A stretch of DNA of 13,125 nucleotides from NCBI GenBank assembly GCA_021741945.1, contig JAIOWV010000029.1, forward strand, positions 1 to 13,125, read 5' to 3'. This document shows, piece by piece, positions 1-5,642 of this stretch. The notes below the pieces were generated by a model that was not told the origin of the DNA, did no database searches, and saw nothing but the letters and a program-made list of their open reading frames with translations. This DNA is from Pontimonas sp. Lineage in GTDB: Bacteria; Actinomycetota; Actinomycetes; Actinomycetales; Microbacteriaceae. Within the stretch, counting starts at the first letter, position 1. Every line of letters begins with the position of its first letter. Position numbers and translations under genes: made by a program.

Positions 1-456
1 GTGAAGATCCCGGAAGCGCTCTTCCTGCAGGGCCCAGCGTTGCCAGTGCGGTGCATACAGATCGCCGTCACGCTCGAGTGCGCGCCGTCTGCGCACGTCC
101 ACAGCGGCATCGACCCACACTCGATTGGCAGGGAGCGAAAGCCCTTCCCGCCGGATTGCTCCGCAACCCTCAATCACTAGCGGGCGATCGGGCGCGACTT
201 CCACCCAGTCGGCGGGCACACCCAAGCGCCAATCCCAGCGTTGGTAACGGCCCGGCAGTCCCTGCGAGATCGGAAGAAGAACGTTGCGGTGAATATGCCA
301 GCTCCCCGCGTCCAGCCCATCCCATCCGGGATAAACGTCGTCAAGACTGACCAGCACGGCACTGCGCTCTGCTGCCAACCACACCCCGTAGTCGGACTTT
401 CCTGCACCCGAGGGCCCATCCACCAGGGTTATTGAAGGGCTACCCGAGGATTGCAT
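1..456 (-). CDS. P-loop (uridine-kinase-like) ATP-binding protein, partial
   Basis: This is a probable small-molecule or nucleoside kinase-like P-loop NTPase of unknown substrate. The first 152 codons are visible and the C-terminus lies beyond the left edge. The chosen ATG (454-456) gives a Walker A motif GPSGAGKS at residues 14-21, a uridine-kinase-like LDDVYPGWDGL at 38-48, a hydrophobic strand ending in LVIEGCGA at 93-100, and an arginine-rich VRRRRALERDG at 121-131 that resembles a lid segment. No membrane segment or signal peptide is seen. The start lies inside the end of the upstream ABC/EcfT gene, with a 17-base overlap (440-456), and there is only a weak purine-rich stretch before it, so translation is probably coupled to the transporter. 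It therefore should share the TPP riboswitch at the head of the operon. A role in phosphorylating an imported pyrimidine or thiamine precursor is only an inference; a general nucleoside kinase is equally possible. Confidence 0.75.
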   Translation of the reverse strand, partial: MQSSGSPSITLVDGPSGAGKSDYGVWLAAERSAVLVSLDDVYPGWDGLDAGSWHIHRNVLLPISQGLPGRYQRWDWRLGVPADWVEVAPDRPLVIEGCGAIRREGLSLPANRVWVDAAVDVRRRRALERDGDLYAPHWQRWALQEERFRDLH

Positions 457-2611
457 TGAAATATCCCGTCGCTATGGCGGCCCACACAGACACCCCTCCC
501 AGGATGAGTCCCCCAATGGGCCATAACCAGTCGTGTGGCACAAAGTGCGACACTCGGTAGTGGGTTCTGGTATTTGCCAGCCCGAATCCCCTGGATTCCA
601 TCGCTCGTCCCAGTGTTTCTGAGCGCCTAATGGCCAGGACAAAAATGGCAATTGCTTCTCGGAGGAGCCCCACCACGCGGTTCTTGTGCTCCAACCCCCT
701 TGCGCGCAGGGTAGCCAGTCGCATCGCCCGATCGCCGGCCACAACATCGACCAGGCGAAGGGCTGCGAGTCCCCCGATTACGAAGTTCTGGGGCAACGGA
801 GTGTGCTGAGACAGCGCATCTGCAAAACGCGTGGGGTCAACCCGGGACAGCACCAGCAACGCTGGTCCTCCAATGGCGAGAATCCGAAGCGTGGTCGCGA
901 GCGCCAACTCGAGTGAACCCTCCGAGACACCGATGAGTCCCCAGGAGAAAAACACCTCCCCGGAAGATTCGCCATAGAGGGAGATGGTCACCCCCGCGAA
1001 CACTGCAGCCAAGACCACCGGAGCTAGCCGCACACCGAGGTTGTTTCTTGGCACCCCGAGCCAGGGAATTACAAGCGCAAAGAGACCAAGCGCGACCGCC
1101 CCGGAAACAACATCGAGGGTGGAAATGAGTGCCGCAGCCACAATAAGAGCGGCACCGACCAACGCCAAGGGATTAGCCCGCGCCAGCGGGCTTCCAAAGG
1201 TTGCCTGCGGTGGCGCGGGGTTTTTAGGCAGCCTCGGAAGCTCAATGACCCTCGCCCCCAAACTCGCAACAAGCTCGCTGTCGTGAGTGGCCACGACAAC
1301 AGCAGTTCCTTCGCTGGCAAGCTCGTGCAGCCACCCGATCAGTTCGGCCGTGGCCGCGCTATCAAGTGACTGGCTCGGCTCATCCAACACGACAAGGCGC
1401 GGCGAGCGCTGCGTCGCAAGAGCTAGGGCTAAGCGGCGCCGCTCTCCCCCGCTGAGGCGGAGCGGGTGCACCTCGAGGAGCGCTTCCAAGTTCCACCGAG
1501 AAATAGATTCACTGACCTTCAGGAGACTCGCGCCGGTTGCCGAGAGCTCTGCGGTGACGGTGCTGAAGTGAAAAGCATGGGCAGGGTTCTGCGGTACGAA
1601 TCCCACGAACCGCGAGAGTTCCCTGGAATCCAGCAGGTGAGGGTTTGCGAGCTTAGCTATCTGCCCCGACAAGGGTGCTACGAGGCCGGCGAGTGTGAGC
1701 GCAAGAGTGGTCTTCCCCGATCCATTGGGGCCCATCAGCGCGACAACCTCACCCGCCTTGACTTCTAGGCTCAGCGCGGTGGACGCGGCAACAGTGCCGT
1801 CTCGGGTTCCAACGACGTCGCGACAGTCGAGGACCAGCTCTCCGGGCGCTGAGCGCCGCAGAGTCGGCGCGGGCGCCGGCTTCACTGTGGAGCCGACACC
1901 GCTCTCGATAGAGATAACCCGTCCGCGCTCGAGAGTAATCACCGTGTCGATGAGGTGACGCCAGGGCCTGGCGTCATGATCGACGATGACCATCGTGGTG
2001 GAGTGCCCCTTGGCTACAGCCTCCACAGCCTGAACCACATCCCCCGCGCCCTTCGCATCCAGCGCGCTCAGGGGCTCATCGAGTACCAGAACCTCTGGCT
2101 CCAGCGCGAGGGCGCCGGCGAGGGAGAGTCGTTGACGTTGACCACCCGAGAGCGCTCTGGTGGGGCGGCCTCCCTCGAGGTCAAGCCCAACAGAGCCAAG
2201 CGCTCGGTCGATGCGTCCCTGCATCTGCTCCCGCGGTAGCAGGTTGTTCTCTAAGCCAAATGCAACGTCATCGTGCAGGCGTGCCATCACGGTTTGATCC
2301 TCCGGTTGTTGCAGCACAACGCCGACGCGCGCAGAACCATCCCCCACCTCAAGAACGCCGCTCTGGGAGCCATCCTCTGGTGACTCCAGAAGCCCAGCAA
2401 TCGCGAGAGCCAAGGTTGATTTACCAGAGCCTGAAGGCCCCTGAATGAGGACTCTCGAACCCGCCGGAATGCTAAAGCTCACCCCAACAAGCGCAGGCTC
2501 AGGCCGCCCCGGGTAGGCCCAACCAAACTCGTTGGCTTTGACCGGGGCTGCCTGCAGCGACTTCAGGACCGTAGCGCACCCGCTCGGTGGAGACCACGCT
2601 CGATAGCCCAA
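440..2611 (-). CDS. ECF transporter energy-coupling fusion: two ABC ATPases plus EcfT (YkoD-YkoC type)
   Basis: This is the energizing part of an energy-coupling-factor importer at the cytoplasmic membrane, predicted to drive uptake of a thiamine precursor through its neighbour YkoE. It has 723 residues. ABC domain 1 has Walker A GPSGSGKST at 58-66, Q-loop LQQP at 100-103, signature LSGGQRQ at 154-160, Walker B with LVLDEP at 175-180 and switch His212. ABC domain 2 has Walker A GPNGSGKTT at 294-302, Q-loop VPQNP at 339-343, signature LSGGERRR at 386-393, Walker B with VVLDEP at 407-412 and His443. Residues from about 475 to 723 are a hydrophobic EcfT domain with the two coupling motifs RARG (636-639) and ESRG (672-675). 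In Bacillus YkoD (double ATPase) and YkoC (EcfT) are separate proteins; here they are fused. The only in-frame start that keeps domain 1 intact is a TTG at 2609-2611, which overlaps the end of ykoE by 49 bases, so translational coupling is likely. The fusion joint shows no stop or frameshift. Confidence 0.93.
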   Translation of the reverse strand: MGYRAWSPPSGCATVLKSLQAAPVKANEFGWAYPGRPEPALVGVSFSIPAGSRVLIQGPSGSGKSTLALAIAGLLESPEDGSQSGVLEVGDGSARVGVVLQQPEDQTVMARLHDDVAFGLENNLLPREQMQGRIDRALGSVGLDLEGGRPTRALSGGQRQRLSLAGALALEPEVLVLDEPLSALDAKGAGDVVQAVEAVAKGHSTTMVIVDHDARPWRHLIDTVITLERGRVISIESGVGSTVKPAPAPTLRRSAPGELVLDCRDVVGTRDGTVAASTALSLEVKAGEVVALMGPNGSGKTTLALTLAGLVAPLSGQIAKLANPHLLDSRELSRFVGFVPQNPAHAFHFSTVTAELSATGASLLKVSESISRWNLEALLEVHPLRLSGGERRRLALALATQRSPRLVVLDEPSQSLDSAATAELIGWLHELASEGTAVVVATHDSELVASLGARVIELPRLPKNPAPPQATFGSPLARANPLALVGAALIVAAALISTLDVVSGAVALGLFALVIPWLGVPRNNLGVRLAPVVLAAVFAGVTISLYGESSGEVFFSWGLIGVSEGSLELALATTLRILAIGGPALLVLSRVDPTRFADALSQHTPLPQNFVIGGLAALRLVDVVAGDRAMRLATLRARGLEHKNRVVGLLREAIAIFVLAIRRSETLGRAMESRGFGLANTRTHYRVSHFVPHDWLWPIGGLILGGVSVWAAIATGYFNAILG

Positions 2612-3126
2612 CTACCAAGGCCTGCGACCAGGACTCCAGAGGCTACGGAGGAGAGTCCATAAATCACGAAGAACTCGGCGCCAGCCCCGGCGTAGAAGAG
2701 GGTGAGGTCAAGGCCCGCCATGGCGATGCCAGCCCCCGCCCCCGCGACCATGGCTGCGACAACATTCCAGAGGCGGTAGGCAAATAGCGCAAAAACAAGC
2801 TCTGCGCCTAGGCCCTGAACGGCGCCATAGATCAAGGTAATAACACCCCACTGGCTGCCGATCAGTGCCGAGACCGTCGCTGCCAGGATTTCTCCATAGA
2901 GCGCAGCGCCTGGCCGCCTGACCACGAGAGCAGTCAGTAGACCACCAATCAGCCACACCCCGTGGCCAAGTGCTTGGAACCCCGGGAGCAGCGCCCCCAG
3001 TGGTTCCAGTAGAGGAACATGGGCGATGTTCCAGAGAGCGAAGAGCCCCCCTGCCATCACCCCGACGACGCTGGCGAGGACGATGTCCCGCGGACGCCAA
3101 CGCATGCGATTAGGTGCAGTTGTCAT
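2563..3126 (-). CDS. ykoE: YkoE-type ECF transporter substrate-binding membrane protein (thiamine precursor)
   Basis: This is a predicted S-component of a thiamine-precursor ECF importer; hydroxymethylpyrimidine is the usual proposal for this family. It has 187 residues and about six hydrophobic segments (roughly 15-33, 44-66, 82-103, 105-120, 122-143 and 155-174). Family-like conserved stretches are GGLLTALVVRRPGAALYGE at 61-79 and QGLGAELVFALFAYRLWNVV at 104-123. I chose the ATG at 3124-3126 because AAAGG lies seven bases upstream. Possible TTG (3144) and ATG (3141) starts further upstream have no ribosome binding site and would bury this one inside the coding region. The gene directly follows a TPP riboswitch and overlaps the ABC/EcfT fusion gene by 49 bases, which fits a YkoEDC-type module. 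The assignment to a thiamine-related substrate rests on the riboswitch and the family; the exact ligand is not shown by the sequence. Confidence 0.92.
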   Translation of the reverse strand: MTTAPNRMRWRPRDIVLASVVGVMAGGLFALWNIAHVPLLEPLGALLPGFQALGHGVWLIGGLLTALVVRRPGAALYGEILAATVSALIGSQWGVITLIYGAVQGLGAELVFALFAYRLWNVVAAMVAGAGAGIAMAGLDLTLFYAGAGAEFFVIYGLSSVASGVLVAGLGSWAIERGLHRAGALRS

Positions 3127-3129
3127 AGT

Positions 3130-3164
3130 CGTGCCTTTCATCAACGTGTGTTGGATAGGGCACG
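3130..3164 (-). promoter_or_regulatory. Predicted Shine-Dalgarno sequester hairpin of the TPP riboswitch
   Basis: On the minus strand CGTGCC (3164-3159) is the exact complement of GGCACG (3135-3130), whose GG is the end of the ykoE ribosome binding site AAAGG (3138-3134). Pairing would hide the site when TPP is bound. The same upstream strand belongs to TCCCGTG (3167-3161), which is also fully complementary to CACGGGA (3262-3256) at the 5' edge of the aptamer. That competing pairing would free the ribosome binding site when TPP is absent. The complementarity is read directly; the switching order is inferred from how TPP riboswitches control translation. Confidence 0.6.
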
Positions 3165-3173
3165 GGATAGAGA

Positions 3174-3266
3174 TGTCCTCCCTTCGCTGGCATAACCCAG
3201 ATCAGGTTCGACGGTCGAAACCTCGCGGTTTCCTCTCAGTCCAACTTTCTTGGACTCCCGTGTACA
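3174..3266 (-). promoter_or_regulatory. TPP riboswitch aptamer (THI element)
   Basis: This is the thiamine-pyrophosphate-sensing leader of the ykoE operon. On the minus strand it contains the two invariant cores, CTGAGA (3239-3234) and CCTGATCTGG (3206-3197), followed by GCCAGCGAAGG (3191-3181). A clean P3 helix is formed by GTCCAA (3255-3250) and TTGGAC (3244-3239) around a GAAAG loop. A short P1 can be drawn between TGTAC (3266-3262) and GGACA (3178-3174) with one A-G mismatch. There is no run of T after a hairpin between the aptamer and ykoE, so control is probably at translation initiation. The element lies 9 bases after the stop of the glycosyltransferase gene on the same strand, so some readthrough into it is possible. 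Confidence 0.95.
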
Positions 3267-3272
3267 ACTACG

Positions 3273-3278
3273 AGCTTA
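3273..3278 (-). promoter_or_regulatory. Candidate -10 element for the ykoE operon
   Basis: TAAGCT fits the actinobacterial TANNNT consensus and ends six bases before the 5' end of the riboswitch P1 helix, where transcription would be expected to begin. Its TAA is also the stop codon of the glycosyltransferase gene. No recognisable -35 hexamer is seen at 16-18 bases upstream, so the call is tentative. Confidence 0.35.
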
Positions 3279-4103
3279 CGCCTTGATGCTCTCGCGAAGC
3301 TTCATGCCCCACCGCAGGCTCTTGGCGATGGGATAAATCCCTAGGTAGCCCCATTGCGGAATTCGCAGGCTCTTCTTGCGAAGACCGTGGTGGTTGTAGG
3401 TGGTGTCAAAACGCTTCACATACGCCAAAAAGTCAGCAGGCGAGTCATCGATGCGCCTGGTCGACATCCCTGCGACCATGCCGGGTGCGTAGACAATGTT
3501 GAAGCCATCGTCGTAGAGGTGCACGGACAGATCAATGTCCTCGAACATGTACTTGTCGGCGTCCAGACAGATGTCGTCCCGGACGGCCTCCCACGCTTCC
3601 CGGCGCAGCGCCATATTGGTGCCAAACAAGAAGTGGTACTGCTTGACCAAGCGGGAAATAGCGCGCCTGGCGGTGTCATCTGCTTTGGCCATGTAACGGC
3701 GAAGGGGCATGTCGTAATAGATGACGGGGCCCGTTGCAGCGTGGACGTCCGTGTTGAGGAAGACCTTCTTGGTTTCTTCCACCCAGTTAGGCTCAAGAAT
3801 CGAATCCGAATCGATTCGTCCGATGATGTCAGAGGTGACGGCATCAAAGCCCATGTTCCTGGTTGGAGTAATTCCCTGCGATTCGTCTTGTCGCAGCACA
3901 ATCAGCGGAGCATCCGGAAACTCCTTCTTGAGCTTTTTCAGGATGGCTTTCGTCTGATCCGTGGACTTGTTATCGACAACGATGATTTCCTCGGCCGGGA
4001 CCGTCTGATGAATAGCTGCCTGAACACAGGCCCTAATCGTGTCTTCCTCGTTGTATGCGGGAATAACGATTCCGACGGTAGGAATTCTGTCTGCTAGCGG
4101 CAT
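3276..4103 (-). CDS. Family 2 glycosyltransferase
   Basis: This is a GT-A fold transferase that should move a sugar from a nucleotide-sugar donor onto an unknown acceptor, probably for cell-envelope glycan or glycolipid. It has 275 residues. The N-terminal nucleotide-binding part begins VGIVIPAYNEEDT at 10-22 and carries VDNKSTDQT at 43-51. The metal-binding motif is RIDSDS at 96-101 (DSD at 98-100). The acceptor-side region has FGTNMALRREAW at 160-171 and the acidic EDIDLS at 188-193, which holds the likely catalytic base. No strong transmembrane helix is present; the basic C-terminus could contact the membrane. The ATG at 4101-4103 has GAGGGG eight bases upstream. The gene starts 12 bases after the GNAT gene, in the same operon. 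Donor and acceptor cannot be told from the sequence. Confidence 0.93.
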   Translation of the reverse strand: MPLADRIPTVGIVIPAYNEEDTIRACVQAAIHQTVPAEEIIVVDNKSTDQTKAILKKLKKEFPDAPLIVLRQDESQGITPTRNMGFDAVTSDIIGRIDSDSILEPNWVEETKKVFLNTDVHAATGPVIYYDMPLRRYMAKADDTARRAISRLVKQYHFLFGTNMALRREAWEAVRDDICLDADKYMFEDIDLSVHLYDDGFNIVYAPGMVAGMSTRRIDDSPADFLAYVKRFDTTYNHHGLRKKSLRIPQWGYLGIYPIAKSLRWGMKLRESIKA

Positions 4104-4115
4104 ATCAGCGACCCC

Positions 4116-4610
4116 TCAGGAGACTGGAGCTTGAAGTAATTGAACAACGACCTGGCCACCTTTGGTGGGTTGGGTATCGACGTCCTCGAACCCCCATCGT
4201 CGATGGAATCGAAGACTACCGGGGTTGGGGGGCTCCAAGTTGACCTCGCAGGTCACACGCTCGCGCCCGTCGGCTCGCGCGCGGTCGAAAATGTGCTGGT
4301 AGAGCGTTGACCCCAGGCCAAGCCCCCGACTTTCATCGGTCAGAACAATGCGGTCGATGTAGAGGTGGTTACTAAACCTGCTCTCAAAGAACACGTAGTT
4401 TTCACTCGCGTAGTCGAGGCCTGGGTCCATCGCCATAACAAAACCCAGTGGCACACCATCCGCGTCCTGCGCAATCAAGGCGAGTGAACACATCGAGAGC
4501 AACCTCAGCATCTCTTCCGCGGTTGCCATAGGGACAGCCGGGTACCCCGAGTTATTGATGGCAACGAGCGCGTCGACGTCGTCTTCGGTGCAGGGCCTAA
4601 TTGCGGTCAC
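4116..4610 (-). CDS. GNAT family N-acetyltransferase
   Basis: This is an acetyl-CoA-dependent acyltransferase of unknown substrate, 164 residues, a full single GNAT domain. Residues 1-60 form the N-terminal strands and helices, including LALIAQDADGVPLGFVMAM around 43-61. Motif A is YIDRIVLTDESRGLGLGSTL at 84-103, with the pyrophosphate-binding R-x-x-G-x-G at 95-100. Motif B contains NPGSLRFHRRWGFEDVD at 129-145. The N-P...S...FH...GF pattern and the YIDRIV strand resemble the predicted acetyltransferases grouped as COG3818; that placement is from memory. The start is a GTG (4608-4610) preceded by GAGAGAA. It lies 19 bases after the DUF427 stop and 12 bases before the glycosyltransferase start, so the three genes are probably one transcript. 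Confidence 0.92.
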   Translation of the reverse strand: MTAIRPCTEDDVDALVAINNSGYPAVPMATAEEMLRLLSMCSLALIAQDADGVPLGFVMAMDPGLDYASENYVFFESRFSNHLYIDRIVLTDESRGLGLGSTLYQHIFDRARADGRERVTCEVNLEPPNPGSLRFHRRWGFEDVDTQPTKGGQVVVQLLQAPVS

Positions 4611-4629
4611 GGAACTATTCTCTCAGGCT

Positions 4630-5100
4630 CTACCACCCAAGCGTGCCAGGAGCACCCTTGAACGGTCCCGTCACTCTCGAGGTGATCCATCCCCCGTAGA
4701 AGTCACCCTCTTGAGCCTGAACGATCTCGCCATTCACGGTGCACTGGTCTACTCGGCCCGGGTAGAGGGCGATGTGGTCGACCAGCTCGAGATAGCCGGC
4801 GCTTGGCTTTTCGTACCACCACACGGCTCGAGAGAGACGGCTTTCGCCCACCACGAGATCCGCATAGGACGCTAGCCCCTTGAATTCACAGAACGTTGTG
4901 CCCGCCACTGGTTCGAGAACACTCACATCAACATCAGCTCTCGGCAGGTAATAGGTGGGCGGGTGCGAAGTCTCAAGGATTCGAAGCGGAGACTTCGTAT
5001 CCACAATCACCACACCGTTGTGGGTCACCACGATGTGGTCCCCCGAGTGCTCTAGCCGCGGGGGTCGTGGGTAATCCCAGACCGATTCAGTCTCTGTCAT
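4630..5100 (-). CDS. DUF427 domain-containing protein
   Basis: This is a 156-residue cytosolic protein with one DUF427 fold and no known biochemical role. Recognisable family segments are the N-terminal ESVWDYPRPPRLE (5-17), TYYLPRADVDVSVLEP (49-64), TFCEFKGLASY (69-79), AVWWYEKPSAGY (92-103) and ALYPGRVDQC (111-120). No signal peptide or membrane helix is seen. The ATG at 5098-5100 has AAGGGG four bases upstream. It is the first gene of a three-gene operon with a GNAT acetyltransferase and a family-2 glycosyltransferase. The family assignment is firm; the context does not point clearly to a function. Confidence 0.92.
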   Translation of the reverse strand: MTETESVWDYPRPPRLEHSGDHIVVTHNGVVIVDTKSPLRILETSHPPTYYLPRADVDVSVLEPVAGTTFCEFKGLASYADLVVGESRLSRAVWWYEKPSAGYLELVDHIALYPGRVDQCTVNGEIVQAQEGDFYGGWITSRVTGPFKGAPGTLGW

Positions 5101-5290
5101 CGCGCCCCTTAGGTCGACTATGTCTGCTTGCGAGGTTAGCGGTCGGAACCTGGAGAATAGCTCGCGGTGTCTTTCGCTAGGTAGATGGCTTCTTTCGCGC
5201 TACGCTGAGCCCTGTCGTATTGAGCCGACAATTCTTATCCACAATTTTCGGATTGCGGTGTGCTCGTGTGAGTGTGGGGTTGGCGGTAGT

Positions 5291-5318
5291 TTCGACCGTT
5301 GGTTTCGAACGTCGAACC
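5291..5318 (+). promoter_or_regulatory. Two mutually exclusive hairpins in the csp leader
   Basis: Hairpin A pairs TTCGA (5291-5295) with TCGAA (5312-5316) and CGTT (5297-5300) with AACG (5308-5311), nine pairs with one bulged C. Hairpin B pairs GGTT (5301-5304) with AACC (5315-5318) and CGA (5306-5308) with TCG (5312-5314), seven pairs with one bulged T and a three-base loop. Both use the same 3' strand, so only one can form at a time. A temperature-dependent switch is inferred by analogy with the E. coli cspA leader. Confidence 0.4.
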
Positions 5319-5322
5319 TACG

Positions 5323-5338
5323 CACCACAGCACCACAG
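5323..5338 (+). repeat. Tandem octamer CACCACAG x2 before the csp start
   Basis: Two perfect adjacent copies of CACCACAG (5323-5330 and 5331-5338) end immediately before the purine-rich GAAAAGAGA that should serve as the csp ribosome binding site. The repeat is seen directly. Whether it binds a protein or keeps the leader unstructured is unknown. Confidence 0.6.
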
Positions 5339-5352
5339 AAAAGAGATACACA

Positions 5353-5556
5353 ATGGCAACCGGAATCGTTAAATGGTTCAACGGTGACAAGGGCTACGGC
5401 TTCATCACTCCTGATGACGGCTCGGCCGACGTCTTCGCGCACTTCTCCGCAATCCAGAGCAGCGGTTACCGCTCTCTCGAGGAGAACCAGCGCGTGGAGT
5501 TCGACATCACCTCGGGCCAGAAGGGCCCTCAGGCGGAGAACATCCGTCCTCTCTAG
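5353..5556 (+). CDS. CspA-family cold-shock protein
   Basis: This is a small single-stranded nucleic-acid-binding protein that acts as an RNA chaperone, 67 residues, the normal size for CspA. It is one OB-fold, MATGIVKWFNGDKGYGFITP at the N-terminus, with RNP1 KGYGFI at 13-18 and RNP2 VFAHFS at 27-32. The frame is open further upstream to 5299, but the ATG at 5353-5355 is the start because the conserved fold begins exactly there and the upstream residues have no family character. The likely ribosome binding site is the GAAAAGAGA stretch ending seven bases before the ATG. A long leader precedes it and a strong terminator follows, so it is probably a single-gene transcript. Which Csp paralogue it is cannot be told. 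Confidence 0.96.
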   Translation: MATGIVKWFNGDKGYGFITPDDGSADVFAHFSAIQSSGYRSLEENQRVEFDITSGQKGPQAENIRPL

Positions 5557-5579
5557 GCTTTTCTAACATCGCCTTAGGG

Positions 5580-5612
5580 CTGTGGGGTCATCCGTTTCGG
5601 ATGGCCCCACAG
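5580..5612 (+). terminator. Hairpin terminator after the cold-shock gene
   Basis: CTGTGGGG (5580-5587) pairs with CCCCACAG (5605-5612), then T-G, then CATCC (5589-5593) with GGATG (5599-5603) around a GTTTC loop, a 14-pair stem. It begins 23 bases after the csp stop. The tail is only weakly T-rich (TCGTTT), common in high-GC genomes. It also shields the next gene from csp readthrough. Confidence 0.85.
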
Positions 5613-5630
5613 TCGTTTGCGGGCTGTGTT

Positions 5631-5636
5631 TAGATT
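5631..5636 (+). promoter_or_regulatory. Candidate -10 element for a leaderless FBP gene
   Basis: TAGATT fits TANNNT and ends six bases before the ATG at 5643. The transcription start would fall on or next to the A of the start codon, giving a message without a leader. There is no ribosome binding site in the gap GTCGGA. The same layout occurs ahead of ligA. No clear -35 hexamer is seen, and the element sits just after the csp terminator. Confidence 0.5.
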
Positions 5637-5642
5637 GTCGGA

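Larger units (their letters stand above)
5101..5352. promoter_or_regulatory. Divergent promoter region and cold-shock leader
   Basis: This 252-base gap separates the DUF427 operon (leftward) from the cold-shock gene (rightward) and must hold promoters for both. A leftward TANNNT match, TAACCT, lies at 5138-5133 on the minus strand, and a rightward one, TACGCT, at 5201-5206. Neither has a convincing -35 hexamer. The stretch 5219-5250 is distinctly more AT-rich than its surroundings. The last 60 bases hold a hairpin-forming segment and a tandem octamer listed separately. Short reading frames crossing the gap have no family character and are not called. Confidence 0.5.

Noticed and set aside
3127..3144. 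Upstream TTG/ATG starts for ykoE
   Set aside because: They have no ribosome binding site and would place the AAAGG site and sequester hairpin within the coding region.
3354..4097. A 247-codon plus-strand frame
   Set aside because: It is antisense to the glycosyltransferase, has no recognisable motif, and lacks a ribosome binding site.
5112..5119. AGTCGACC before the DUF427 start, also found before gatC (10445-10438)
   Set aside because: The shared octamer is mostly the common palindrome GTCGAC, and two copies in a GC-rich window are not enough to call an operator.
5299..5352. An 18-residue N-terminal extension of the cold-shock protein
   Set aside because: The conserved CspA fold begins at the ATG at 5353, and the upstream residues have no likeness to the family.
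5120..5566. A 148-codon plus-strand frame running through the csp leader and gene
   Set aside because: It reads csp in the wrong frame and ends in serine/arginine-rich low-complexity sequence; the CspA frame explains the region.
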